Positions 37,772-46,590 of a DNA stretch of 64,000 nt are shown piece by piece. Each line of letters starts with the position of its first letter. Positions within the stretch are counted from its first letter, which is position 1. Both the position numbers and the translations under genes were made by a program. This stretch comes from Desulfobacteraceae bacterium Eth-SRB2 (lineage in GTDB: Bacteria; Desulfobacterota; Desulfobacteria; Desulfobacterales; UBA11574), in contig RPGQ01000001.1 in the NCBI GenBank assembly GCA_004193595.1, positions 1 to 64,000 of the forward strand. Reading direction: 5' to 3'. The notes under the pieces were generated by a model. That model was given only the letters and a program-made list of their open reading frames with translations, was not told where the DNA came from and ran no database searches.

Positions 37772-38278
37772 TTATCCCCTTTCCGCCCGAAGCAACTCCC
37801 GGGATACATGATTACGAACCTTGGCCGAAAAGGAGTCCACGGTATCGTAGACCAGCGCCCCGGTGGGGCATGCACTCACACACGCGGGGATCTCCCTGTC
37901 CGGGCAGCGATCGCAGCGATAGGCCTTGTGTTCTTCCAGATGACGGCCGATAACACCGTATGGACATACCATTACGCAGGTCCAGCAGCCGATGCATTTG
38001 TCCGTGTCTGTGATGACCACCCCGTTTTCATCCCGGCTGATGGCGCCACTGATGCAAGCGTACATACAGGGTGCGTCTTCACAATGCCGACAGACCAGGG
38101 GAACCTTGCCGTCAGGTTCCACCCATTGGACATAAACACGGCTTTTGGGAACCGGTGTTTCCGATATGGCGCCGAACAAGGTTTTGCTTTTGGAATGTTC
38201 CACCGCACAGGCAATCGTGCAGGACAAGCATCCAACGCATCTATGGGTTTTTACAAATATTTCTTTTGGCTGTGACAT
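37772..38278 (-). CDS. cooF: CooF-type 4Fe-4S ferredoxin
   Basis: 168 aa with four 4Fe-4S binding sites: THRCVGCLSCTIACAVEHSK, CRHCEDAPCMYACISGAI, CIGCWTCVMVCPYGVIG and CDRCPDREIPACVSACPTGA. This polyferredoxin class (CooF/HycB) is the electron-transfer partner of CODH. AAAGGAG precedes the ATG. It is separated from cooS by 206 bp that consist mainly of a 164-bp inverted-repeat element. Confidence 0.9.
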   Translation of the reverse strand: MSQPKEIFVKTHRCVGCLSCTIACAVEHSKSKTLFGAISETPVPKSRVYVQWVEPDGKVPLVCRHCEDAPCMYACISGAISRDENGVVITDTDKCIGCWTCVMVCPYGVIGRHLEEHKAYRCDRCPDREIPACVSACPTGALVYDTVDSFSAKVRNHVSRELLRAERG

Positions 38279-38300
38279 AACCTGCTCCTTTATTGATAAA

Positions 38301-38464
38301 CTCGTAAAAAGTCCGATTTAGACGGTTTCGTAAAAAGTTCAAACTCCCCCGCCAAACATAGGCGGGATAAAAAGGCGTGCAAATTTTGTAATCATGAGGC
38401 GTACTGATCGTACGTTGAATGATTGCGAAATGCAGCACAACGCAGAAGTTGGACTTTTTACGAG
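38301..38464. mobile_element. 165-bp element with 14-bp perfect terminal inverted repeats, copy 1
   Basis: Ends CTCGTAAAAAGTCC (38301-38314) and GGACTTTTTACGAG (38451-38464). The interior contains CCCGCCAAACATAGGCGGG. A nearly identical copy lies inverted at 49663-49828. No coding capacity; MITE-like. It sits inside the cooS-cooF transcription unit. Confidence 0.85.
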
Positions 38465-38484
38465 ACCGTCTTTATTGGTTTTTT

Positions 38485-40365
38485 TTAGATTCCCAATGCC
38501 TGGCGCTTCTTATCCATGTGGGCGATCATCAGGCCGGCACCCTTGACAGGATCGGGTTCAACGGCAAAGGTGGCGCCCACCACTTCATTTGCACCTCGGG
38601 TCAGCAGCTCGGTCACAACCTTGCTTCCCAGAACCGGGGGTACGGTCCCGAGCACCGTGAAAATCCCCGAAGATACCACATAAGCGCCGATGCTTACCGC
38701 CTTTTCGCTCATCCACTCCGGAGCAGCGCCCGCCACGGGAAGATCGCTGATATCAACCCCGAGTGCATTGGCTACCGAGGCGCATAACGTGAGGATACGA
38801 CTGATATCGACACAGGAGCCCATATGCAGAACCGGTGGAACCCCCAGGGTCCGGCATACGCCCTTGAGCCCGTCACCCGCCTGGTCGGCAGCTTCGGGAA
38901 GCATCAGACCTGACTTGGCACAGGCGATGGCATTGCAGCCGGTGGTCGTCACCAGCACATTGTTTTTAATCAGCTCCCTGACCAAAACCACGTGGCCGTG
39001 ATCATGCTTGATTTTGGGATTGTTGCATCCCACCACACCGGCGATTCCCTTGATATCTCCGGACTTGATGGCGTTCAGCAGAGGATCCAGGGTTCCGCCC
39101 AGAGCCTTGACGATGGCTTCGGCGCTGAAACCGACCATGCATTCGGTCTTGTCTTCCGGGATAAGGACCTTTTCCGGGATGCGAAGGCTATAGTTTTCCA
39201 CTGCCGCCTGAACAATCTGCCTGGCAATATCAAATGCCTTTTCTTCACTGAATTCCATATGGATTGCGCCAGGGAATTTGGCCTTGGGAGACGTGGAAAT
39301 GAATTTCGTATGGAAACATTCGCTAAGGGGCCCGAGTGACGGCATGATACACTGAACGTCCACAATCATTGCCTCAACCGCCCCCGTGATAACGGCGAGT
39401 TCCTGCTGCAAAAAATTTCCCACAATGGGAATACCGTGTCTCATGATGATCTCGTTGCCGGTACAGCAGATGCCCGCAACATTTATACCTTTGGCGCCTA
39501 ACTTTTCCGCCAGTCCTACAAGTTCCGGGTCATTTGAAGCGGCCACGATCATTTCCGAAAGCACCGGTTCATGACCGTGAACGATAATGTTGACATGGTC
39601 TTGCTTTAAAACACCGAGATTGGACTGGGAGCGTACCGGCATGGGCGTACCGAAGAGCACGTCCGACAGTTCCGTTGCAATGGTGGATCCGCCCCATCCG
39701 TCGGCAATGGAGGCCTTGAGGCCCTGAAGGATTAAATTGACCGGGTCGTTGTCCACGCCGATGTGGGTGCGATGCATAATTTCCACGATTTCACGATCTA
39801 TACCCCTCGGGTCTATTCCCAGGCTTTTCCACAACGCCACGCGTTTTTCAGGCGCACGTCGGGTAAACTGCACAAATCCTTCCTGCTTGCCAAATTCGCC
39901 GTAAACCGCCCGGGCAAGGTCCAGGGCGATTTGTTCCTTGGTGCGGCCTTGGGTCTCTATGCTGTATTCACCGGCAAGTGCTTTCAGCTTTTCCTCATCC
40001 TTGATCTCGTATCCCCCGCCTTTCCCTTCAGCAGTCAGTAAGAGGGTGTGGGCAAGGTCACGGCCATGGTCGGAATGGGCGGCCGCCCCGCCGGCAATCA
40101 TGCGTATCAGGTTTCGCGCCACGATAATATCCGCTGTGGCGCCGCAGACCCCTTTCTTTGGTCCCTGGTCATCAAAAGGGCTGATCCGGCAGGGGCCCAT
40201 GTTGCAGTTGCGGCAGCAGACGCCCAGCTCGCCGAACCCGCACTCCGGAAGCATTGCCTCATATCTGTCCCAGACCGTCTCCAGGTTCAGCTTCTCGGCC
40301 CGTTCCAGCATTTTGTGAACACTGGGATCTATACTTTTTTCCAGAATTTTATCTGTGTAGGCCAT
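38485..40365 (-). CDS. cooS: Anaerobic Ni-Fe-S carbon monoxide dehydrogenase catalytic subunit
   Basis: 626 aa, typical of monofunctional CooS. CGFGELGVCCRNCNMGPCRI holds the B and D cluster ligands. NVAGICCTGNEIIMRHGIPI, VVGCNNPKIKHDHGHVVLVR, TTGCNAIACAKSGLMLPEAA and LHMGSCVDISRILTLC carry the C-cluster (Ni-4Fe-5S) cysteines and His. It oxidises CO to CO2, or the reverse, with electrons going to CooF. AGGAGG lies before the ATG. No CooC (Ni insertion), CooA or acetyl-CoA synthase gene is in the window. Confidence 0.95.
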   Translation of the reverse strand: MAYTDKILEKSIDPSVHKMLERAEKLNLETVWDRYEAMLPECGFGELGVCCRNCNMGPCRISPFDDQGPKKGVCGATADIIVARNLIRMIAGGAAAHSDHGRDLAHTLLLTAEGKGGGYEIKDEEKLKALAGEYSIETQGRTKEQIALDLARAVYGEFGKQEGFVQFTRRAPEKRVALWKSLGIDPRGIDREIVEIMHRTHIGVDNDPVNLILQGLKASIADGWGGSTIATELSDVLFGTPMPVRSQSNLGVLKQDHVNIIVHGHEPVLSEMIVAASNDPELVGLAEKLGAKGINVAGICCTGNEIIMRHGIPIVGNFLQQELAVITGAVEAMIVDVQCIMPSLGPLSECFHTKFISTSPKAKFPGAIHMEFSEEKAFDIARQIVQAAVENYSLRIPEKVLIPEDKTECMVGFSAEAIVKALGGTLDPLLNAIKSGDIKGIAGVVGCNNPKIKHDHGHVVLVRELIKNNVLVTTTGCNAIACAKSGLMLPEAADQAGDGLKGVCRTLGVPPVLHMGSCVDISRILTLCASVANALGVDISDLPVAGAAPEWMSEKAVSIGAYVVSSGIFTVLGTVPPVLGSKVVTELLTRGANEVVGATFAVEPDPVKGAGLMIAHMDKKRQALGI

Positions 40366-40392
40366 TGTACCTTACCTCCTGTTTTGTTGGTG

Positions 40393-40420
40393 AAAAAGAA
40401 AGCCGTTGAATCCGGCTTTC
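40393..40420 (-). terminator. Intrinsic terminator upstream of cooS (minus strand)
   Basis: On the minus strand GAAAGCCG-loop-CGGCTTTC (8-bp perfect stem, 7-nt loop) is followed directly by TTTTT. It lies 15 nt after the stop of a disrupted minus-strand gene and about 30 nt before the cooS start. It most likely ended that upstream gene; if cooS is transcribed from further up, it would attenuate cooS. Confidence 0.7.
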
Positions 40421-40435
40421 TCAACTTAGGTTCAA

Positions 40436-40912
40436 TTATTTGAAACACGCTGCAGCCCTGTTGAGCGCTATCAGAGCATTTTTTTCGCCGGCCGTTTCCG
40501 GCCGAATTAATACATAATAAATCATAAGACCGTGTGTCAACGCCATATGCAAAATTCCCCAGGGCAAACGCATTTGAATCCCAATAGAGGAAGAACGTTC
40601 CACGACGGCGTGTATCTCAACCGACTGAAACTTGTACTTAAGCACCCGTAAGCCCGAGGCATGCCAGAGTTATTAAGAACAATTCGTGGCTAAATTATCC
40701 CATTGATTTTTTAAATCATAATTTCATTCGGCTCGGGCTAACGCGTGCTAAAGCCCTTCAAACAGTCAGTCGGTTTCCAAGAGAAACACGCCGTCGCTAC
40801 GCTGCACCGAAATCAAATGCGTTTACCTTGCAAAATTCCCGAAGTTTCAGCACAACCCAAAAAGGCCCCAAAAGCTTGATTAGCAATAAGGGATATGGTA
40901 ATTAAACGTCTC
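40436..40912 (-). pseudogene. Unrecognised gene interrupted by a hairpin element
   Basis: When the element at 40560-40830 and one copy of its 10-bp duplication are removed, one open minus-strand frame joins up: ANQAFGAFLGCAETSGILHM continues as ALTHGLMIYYVLIRPETAGE and ends RAAACFK-stop, followed by an intrinsic terminator. The 5' part runs into octamer element C at 40916, which has removed the start. Composition looks like a real protein, but I do not recognise the family. Confidence 0.5.
40560..40830. mobile_element. Long-armed hairpin MITE with 10-bp target duplication, copy 2
   Basis: It begins CAGGGCAAACGCATTTGAAT and ends CAAATGCGTTTACCTTG. Arms as in copy 1, about 90% alike. It is flanked by the perfect 10-bp direct repeat CAAAATTCCC (40550-40559 and 40831-40840). 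It was inserted into a minus-strand gene. Confidence 0.9.
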
Positions 40913-40915
40913 AGA

Positions 40916-41129
40916 AATTTTACAACTTTTTAAAAATACAGGTTTATTAATAGCAACCTATTTATGCCATCAGAATGGAATGTCGGAATATTGGGAGTAA
41001 GGGCAGAAATAAACCATTTTAATTGTAAAAAACTCCTTTCCTTTCATTTAACTTCGTTCAGGACAAGCTCACCCATTATTCCATTACTCCATCATTCCAT
41101 TATTCCAATTGTGAGCGAAGCGAACTAAC
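40916..41129. repeat. TGGAATnn octamer element, copy C
   Basis: Begins ACGTCTCAGAAATTTTACAA, contains ACCATTTTAATTGTAAAAAA in the centre (shared with copy D), a right arm of ATTCCATTACTCCATCATTC, and ends with GAAGCGAACTAAC. The ACGTCTC end abuts the disrupted minus-strand gene upstream of cooS. Confidence 0.8.
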
Positions 41130-41261
41130 TTGTGGCATTCCGTCATATTTTTGACACATTTTAAGTTTCTAAAAAAGGATTTATGTTAAATCATATTTTT
41201 AAAATGCAAAAATTTAGCTTAACTATTTATAAATATTAAAGATTATTATCTCCAGAGTTTT

Positions 41262-41277
41262 TGGCACAAAATATGCA
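41262..41277 (+). promoter_or_regulatory. Candidate sigma-54 promoter
   Basis: TGGCACAAAATATGCA matches TGGCAC-N5-TTGCW at all but one position (A for T at -14), with the correct GG-GC spacing. It lies ~215 bp upstream of the lipoprotein/hybrid kinase pair. A single match in AT-rich DNA can be chance. Confidence 0.3.
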
Positions 41278-41489
41278 AAATTATTGAAGAATATAGTATG
41301 TAGAATATAAAAATATGAAGAAGGCTGAATAGATATTTAAAAACAACTTTCGTTAATAAATCCAACTGGATCTTAAGATTACTCGGCTTATGCAAAGCAA
41401 ATAAAACATCACGATCCTCGTTGCTGTTTTCTGGATATCGGAAATAAATTACGAAGTCTGTATTCGGAAATATTGGATGGAGATTAATC

Positions 41490-42488
41490 ATGAAAAAATA
41501 TCTTAAATGCATGGCATTAATATCAACTCTAATGATATTTTATTTGTTCTGCTTCGGATGCCAAACAAAAAATAAAGAGTTTCGCATTGGCGTGTTACAG
41601 TGGACGGAGAAGATTCATGCATTTAACCAGACCTATAAAGGTGTGCTCGACGGGCTTAAGGACAAAGGGTATAAGAAAGGTGTAAACTTAGACATAGACT
41701 ACAAAAATGTAGAACAGGATAAAGAACTTGCGCTGAAAACCGCTCTTGATTTTGTAAAAAAACGGGTAGACCTGATTTTGACTCTGGGCACGGGAAGTAC
41801 CTTGGCGGCGTTAAAGGCTACCGAAAAAAAACCGATTCCCATCGTGTTCTCTATTGTGGGTGCGCCAAAGGCTACCGGGATTATCCGCAACTACGATGAT
41901 TCCGGACGAAATATCACCGGCGTCAGTATGAAGGTGGAGGTTAAAGAACAGTTTGAAATGCTCAAAGAGATTCTTCCTGAAATGGAAAAATTGGGTATTA
42001 TTTATTGCACGGAAATGCCTCAGGCGGTGGTCACCGGAAAAGAAGCCGCCGCCGCTGCTCCTGGATTGGGATGGAAACCTCTGACCGTCTCATTTCCGAA
42101 AAGGGATTTGCCGGAACTTGATAAAATCGTTAATTTGGTGGCAAAAAAAGTTGATGCCATTTATATCCCGACTGATCCTATCCTGGATTCACCTGAAAAT
42201 TTAGAAACCATCATTCATATCTCGGATGAACACAAGATACCCGTTGTCTCAGTTTCAGGAAAATCCGTAGAAGATGGTGTATTGATGGCGGTGCATTGCG
42301 ATTTTTACGAAATTGGCCGACAAGCCGCCGATCCTATGGTCCAGATAATATCAGGAGTTAATGTGCGAACGATTCGCTCTCAACGACCGATTATCAAAAA
42401 GCTATCCTTGAATTTGAAAAAGGCACGGAATTTGAATATTAAAATCAAACGGCAAGTTATTTTAAAAACTGATAATATTATTGATTGA
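41490..42488 (+). CDS. ABC-type substrate-binding lipoprotein (TrpX/DUF534 family)
   Basis: 332 aa. Signal with lipobox FCFGCQTK (Cys at residue 24), then the periplasmic-binding fold seen in ABC substrate-binding (COG2984) proteins: FRIGVLQWTEKIHAFNQTYK, LILTLGTGSTLAALKATEKK, PIPIVFSIVGAPKATGI, VDAIYIPTDPILDSPENLET. No permease or ATPase is nearby; instead a hybrid kinase starts 12 nt downstream. It probably serves as a periplasmic sensor for that kinase. The ligand is unknown (aromatic amino acids or similar for some relatives). Confidence 0.85.
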   Translation: MKKYLKCMALISTLMIFYLFCFGCQTKNKEFRIGVLQWTEKIHAFNQTYKGVLDGLKDKGYKKGVNLDIDYKNVEQDKELALKTALDFVKKRVDLILTLGTGSTLAALKATEKKPIPIVFSIVGAPKATGIIRNYDDSGRNITGVSMKVEVKEQFEMLKEILPEMEKLGIIYCTEMPQAVVTGKEAAAAAPGLGWKPLTVSFPKRDLPELDKIVNLVAKKVDAIYIPTDPILDSPENLETIIHISDEHKIPVVSVSGKSVEDGVLMAVHCDFYEIGRQAADPMVQIISGVNVRTIRSQRPIIKKLSLNLKKARNLNIKIKRQVILKTDNIID

Positions 42489-42500
42489 AAGACGATTATT

Positions 42501-45416
42501 ATGCAATTTTCAAGGCTTTTACCCAAAAGATTCAGCACCCGATTGATAGCGATTACAATCATTTCAGGTTTGATTCCTATAATAATCTTTGGTTGCTTAA
42601 TAAACATATTCGATAACCAATTTCTCACCCAAATCAATTATGCGGTTCACCAGGGGCAAGAAGAGCAGTGGCAACGTAGTGAAGCCGTAGTGAGAAAAAT
42701 GGCAGAAGATTTTATTCGTCAGAAGGTACTGGATGTGGTCCTTCAGTTGGAATTATACCTTCAGGCCCACCCTGAGATGACCGTAGAAGGCCTGCAAAAT
42801 GACTCGAAATTCAGAGAAATCGCTGTTCAACCCGTGGGTCAAAAAGGATACACCGCGGTTCAGGATGTGGATACCGCTATTAATCGCTTTCATAAAGATT
42901 CCAAAATAGAAAATCTGGACTTACATTCGCTATCGGACAAACTGCCGGAGTTTTGGACGATCATGGAAGACAGTCTGGATGGAAGATATTCATATGGATA
43001 CTACAAATGGAAAGAGCCTAACGGAGAAATACGTGATAAATTTATGTACATCGCCCCGCTTAATAAAAAAACCGCGGACGGTGTTCGATTGGGCGTTGCG
43101 GCAACGACTTATATTGACGAGTTCACCCATCCTATTCTGGCCGCACAGGATGTTTCTCACAGCACATCCCGCTACTTGATGATCGCATTAAACAATCTAA
43201 TACAATCATTTAAAACAGTGGGATTTTTGTCTATGAGTTTGGGAATTGTGTTTATTATAATATTGGCTACTTGGACGGGGTTCTATTTCTCCCGTGCCGT
43301 CACCAACCTTCAAGAGGCGACTAAAGCAGTCAATCAAGGCAATTTTGACATACGGGTTAAGCCCGCTATGTCCGGCGATATCGGACAATTAATAAAAGAT
43401 TTTAACCAGATGCTGGCCCAGTTGTCTATAACTACGGTGAAGAAGGACCAGCTGGAAGCCAGTCAGAAAGAATTGAAGACAACCAACGCCCGGCTGCATC
43501 AGGAAATCATAGAACGTGAGCAAGCCGAGGAGGCGTTGCGAGAGAGCGAGAAAAGATTTCGAGAGTTAGCCGAATTATTGCCGGAGACCATCTTCGAAAT
43601 AGATGTCAGTGGTCATCTCACATTCGTAAATCGAAGCGCTCTAGACTATTTTAAGTATACGCAACAAGACGTTGATCAAGGGTTAAATGGGTTTGAAATG
43701 TTCGTTCCGGAAGATCGCCAAAGAGTCATGGAAAATGCTCAGAAGATATTGCAGGGAGAACAGATGGGTCTTGTCGAGTATACCGCATTAAGAAAGGACG
43801 GCAGCACGTTTCCCGTTATGGTGAATACCGCCGCTAGAACCCATGAAGATAAACCAACCGGTTTGAGAGGAATTGTCATTGATATTAGCGAAAGAGTACA
43901 GTCGGAGAAGGCACTGCGGGAGAGTGAATCTAAATTCCGCAGCCTTTTCGATTTATCTCCTCAAGCCATTGCCCTTACGGAATTAAAAACAGGTAAACTG
44001 GCTGATGTCAATAATATGTTTTGTGATCTGACCCAATACTCCCGGGAAGATATCATTGGAAAGACAACAACGGAAGTCGGGTTTTACTCTGATGATGACA
44101 GGACCAGATTTATAAAGGAGTTACAGACATCCGGAAAAGTCAATGGATTGGAGATGGATTTTAAGGCCAAAGACGGCAGCATTCTCAATGCACTTATGTT
44201 TGCCAGAGTCATTCGGATTTCAGGTGAATCTTTTATTCTAACGATTTTTCTTAACATCACTGAACAAAAAATGCTTCAAGCCCAACTCCAGCAAGCCCAG
44301 AAGATGGAATCCATCGGCACGTTGGCCGGCGGCATTGCCCATGATTTCAACAACATCCTTTATTCCATAATCGGCTATACTGAATTGGCGTTAGATGATA
44401 CTGAAAAAGAAACCCAGTTACATGACAATTTACAGGAATTGCTTGTCGCTGCACATCGTGCCGGAAACCTGGTCAAACAGATCCTCACATTCAGCAGACA
44501 GGCTCATCAGGAACTAAAACCATTGAAAGTTCAGATTGTAGTCAGAGAGGCATTGAAACTCATCAGATCTTCTTTGCCGACTACCATCGAAATCCATCAG
44601 AATATCAGCAATACCTGCGGTTTGGTTATGGCCGATGCCACACAAATTCATCAGGTCGCCATGAATCTTTTGACCAATGCCTATCATGCCATGGAAGATG
44701 AAGGCGGAAAACTGGATGTAACCCTAAAAGAGTTGGATTTAGATGTGGATGACTTGAAAGACCCGGCCATGCTTGCCGGATCATATGTTTGTTTGACGGT
44801 GGAAGATACCGGCGCGGGCATTGATGAATATGTAATGGATCGCATATTCGAACCCTATTTTTCTACCAAGGAAAAAGATAAAGGCACCGGACTGGGTCTT
44901 GCAATGGTCCACGGCATCGTCAAAAGCTATGGAGGCAATATAAGAGTATACAGTGAGCCGGGCAAGGGAACCGCATTTCATATTTACCTGCCGGTAATCC
45001 AAACCCGGGCTGAAACAAAAGAAACCCGGATCATATCACCGGTGGAGGGGGGTAAGGAACGAATCCTTATCGTGGATGATGAAGATCAGATTGTTCGGAT
45101 GACACAACAGATGCTGAAACGACTCGGTTATCATGTCACCGCACGAACCAGCAGCATTGAAGCACTGGAAGCCTTTCGAGCAGCTCCTGATAAGTTCGAT
45201 CTTGTCATCACCGATATGACCATGCCGAATATGACAGGTGTTCATCTTACCCAAAAACTTATTGAAATAAGATCTGATATTCCGGTTATAATTTGTACCG
45301 GCTTTTCCGAAAAGATAAGCGAACACAAGGCAAGTGCCATGGGCATTCGCGGATATGTAATGAAGCCGGTGGTTAGAAGTGCACTTGCTAAAAAAATTAA
45401 AGAAGTGCTGGTATAG
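42501..45416 (+). CDS. Hybrid sensor histidine kinase/response regulator
   Basis: 971 aa. TM1 (LIAITIISGLIPIIIFGCLI), ~210-aa extracytoplasmic sensor, TM2 (SLGIVFIIILATWTGFYF), HAMP, coiled coil, two PAS domains, HisKA with phospho-His in LAGGIAHDFNNILYSIIGYT, HATPase (NLLTNAYHAMEDEGG; GTGLGLAMVHGIVKSYGG), and a C-terminal receiver (ERILIVDDEDQIV; DLVITDMTMPNMTG; YVMKPV). It is coupled to the preceding substrate-binding lipoprotein. The output regulator is not adjacent. Confidence 0.93.
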   Translation: MQFSRLLPKRFSTRLIAITIISGLIPIIIFGCLINIFDNQFLTQINYAVHQGQEEQWQRSEAVVRKMAEDFIRQKVLDVVLQLELYLQAHPEMTVEGLQNDSKFREIAVQPVGQKGYTAVQDVDTAINRFHKDSKIENLDLHSLSDKLPEFWTIMEDSLDGRYSYGYYKWKEPNGEIRDKFMYIAPLNKKTADGVRLGVAATTYIDEFTHPILAAQDVSHSTSRYLMIALNNLIQSFKTVGFLSMSLGIVFIIILATWTGFYFSRAVTNLQEATKAVNQGNFDIRVKPAMSGDIGQLIKDFNQMLAQLSITTVKKDQLEASQKELKTTNARLHQEIIEREQAEEALRESEKRFRELAELLPETIFEIDVSGHLTFVNRSALDYFKYTQQDVDQGLNGFEMFVPEDRQRVMENAQKILQGEQMGLVEYTALRKDGSTFPVMVNTAARTHEDKPTGLRGIVIDISERVQSEKALRESESKFRSLFDLSPQAIALTELKTGKLADVNNMFCDLTQYSREDIIGKTTTEVGFYSDDDRTRFIKELQTSGKVNGLEMDFKAKDGSILNALMFARVIRISGESFILTIFLNITEQKMLQAQLQQAQKMESIGTLAGGIAHDFNNILYSIIGYTELALDDTEKETQLHDNLQELLVAAHRAGNLVKQILTFSRQAHQELKPLKVQIVVREALKLIRSSLPTTIEIHQNISNTCGLVMADATQIHQVAMNLLTNAYHAMEDEGGKLDVTLKELDLDVDDLKDPAMLAGSYVCLTVEDTGAGIDEYVMDRIFEPYFSTKEKDKGTGLGLAMVHGIVKSYGGNIRVYSEPGKGTAFHIYLPVIQTRAETKETRIISPVEGGKERILIVDDEDQIVRMTQQMLKRLGYHVTARTSSIEALEAFRAAPDKFDLVITDMTMPNMTGVHLTQKLIEIRSDIPVIICTGFSEKISEHKASAMGIRGYVMKPVVRSALAKKIKEVLV

Positions 45417-45429
45417 GGATGCTTTTAAG

Positions 45430-46140
45430 ATGAGAGAAATATTCAGTGTTTTATTCCCCTATATTGTTATACTTTATATCATTGACTGTATATCATATGT
45501 TAAAAGGCATGATTTTCTTTTTGTATCGAATTTTAGGGGTTACTTTAAGCTGATTAATTCCGGGCTGTGCATCAAGAGTGTATCGCCGCTTTCTCGTACA
45601 TTCCTTTCCCGTAACAATCCGGTACTCTTCACCAGCAGCGGTATTTACCTTCCCACCTCTGAACAGCACTGCCAAAACATCTTTTACCGGTCAGAGGATT
45701 TTACGTTTATCCCATATCACGACATGGACACGTTTGAAATTGATGGTAAGCGAGTGCGCTTAAACCACGGCAATTTCATAAACCCCGCCTCCATACGTTA
45801 CGCCAAGCACATCGGAAGTTTCATTCAGGAGTTAAAAGATTCAAAGCCATGGGAACGTCGCGATAAAATAAAGGCTTTTCTGGATGAAGCGAACGACTTT
45901 GGTCAAATCGAAAATCACGAGAAATCGTTTACCATTCCGTTTTTTTATTTAAAAAGCTTATGTATTTTCCTTTTTGCTTGCATATTTATTATACTCCCCA
46001 TTGGTGTGTATGCGAATCATTCGGTATATTTTAATTTCCCAATTTTTGTCCTGATGATCCTTCTCATTTACCTTACGATCATCATTATGTCCTATACCAG
46101 CTCGGTAAGATTTACCCGGAAGAATTCGATCAAAGATTAA
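45430..46140 (+). CDS. Membrane protein, 5' part of a frameshifted gene
   Basis: 236 aa from the ATG at 45430 (AGGGATG upstream). N-terminal helix (MREIFSVLFPYIVILYII), a soluble region with IPYHDMDTFEIDGKRVRLNH, and two C-terminal helices. Near 46090 the natural sequence continues in another frame (LYQLGKIYPEEFDQRLNTML), which is the same frame as the downstream 129-aa product. The last ~15 residues given here (SYTSSVRFTRKNSIKD) are therefore probably out of frame. Family not recognised. It follows the hybrid kinase by 13 nt. Confidence 0.6.
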   Translation: MREIFSVLFPYIVILYIIDCISYVKRHDFLFVSNFRGYFKLINSGLCIKSVSPLSRTFLSRNNPVLFTSSGIYLPTSEQHCQNIFYRSEDFTFIPYHDMDTFEIDGKRVRLNHGNFINPASIRYAKHIGSFIQELKDSKPWERRDKIKAFLDEANDFGQIENHEKSFTIPFFYLKSLCIFLFACIFIILPIGVYANHSVYFNFPIFVLMILLIYLTIIIMSYTSSVRFTRKNSIKD

Positions 46141-46145
46141 ACACC

Positions 46146-46535
46146 ATGCTTTCGGTCATCCTGATGCCGGTTGCCGCTATCCACGTGCTCAGTTACCTGA
46201 CTCGAGATATTTATGCCAATTTCGACCCCCTCGCCATTGGCCGGGTCCTGCTTCCTCGAAACGATTTTCAGGGCCTGTTGAGAAAAGAGCTTTTTTATAT
46301 TGACCAGGCAAAAACCCAGCATGACCCATGCGGATGGTCTGAATTCTGGGAATTAAGACAAAAATCAGTTATGGGTTTACTTGCCAAGACGAAAATCGAT
46401 TTATCCGAACTACGGCTCCCTCCTGATAAGAGGGATAGATCTGCTGCTGCGTGTTGCCCGCTTTGTTATGCTGAGTATCGATCCGGTTTCAACCGATGCA
46501 GCGATTGCAGCATAAACTTGAAACCATATGAATAA
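46146..46535 (+). CDS. 3' part of the same frameshifted gene, with zinc ribbon
   Basis: The 129-aa frame starts at an internal Met. Its reading frame is open further upstream to at least 46089 and joins the preceding gene after a -1 shift. It has a further hydrophobic stretch (MLSVILMPVAAIHVLSYL) and a C-terminal zinc ribbon with two CxxC pairs (CCPLCYAEY and CSDCSINL). It reads as the end of a ~365-aa membrane protein rather than an independent gene. Confidence 0.55.
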   Translation: MLSVILMPVAAIHVLSYLTRDIYANFDPLAIGRVLLPRNDFQGLLRKELFYIDQAKTQHDPCGWSEFWELRQKSVMGLLAKTKIDLSELRLPPDKRDRSAAACCPLCYAEYRSGFNRCSDCSINLKPYE

Positions 46536-46590
46536 AGCCGCCTCCGGGTGTAAATCAAGACTGTTGTTTGCTAAGATTGCTATGGCTATT

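Noticed and set aside
38980..39350. Plus-strand frames opposite cooS
   Set aside because: Antisense shadows of a strongly conserved gene.
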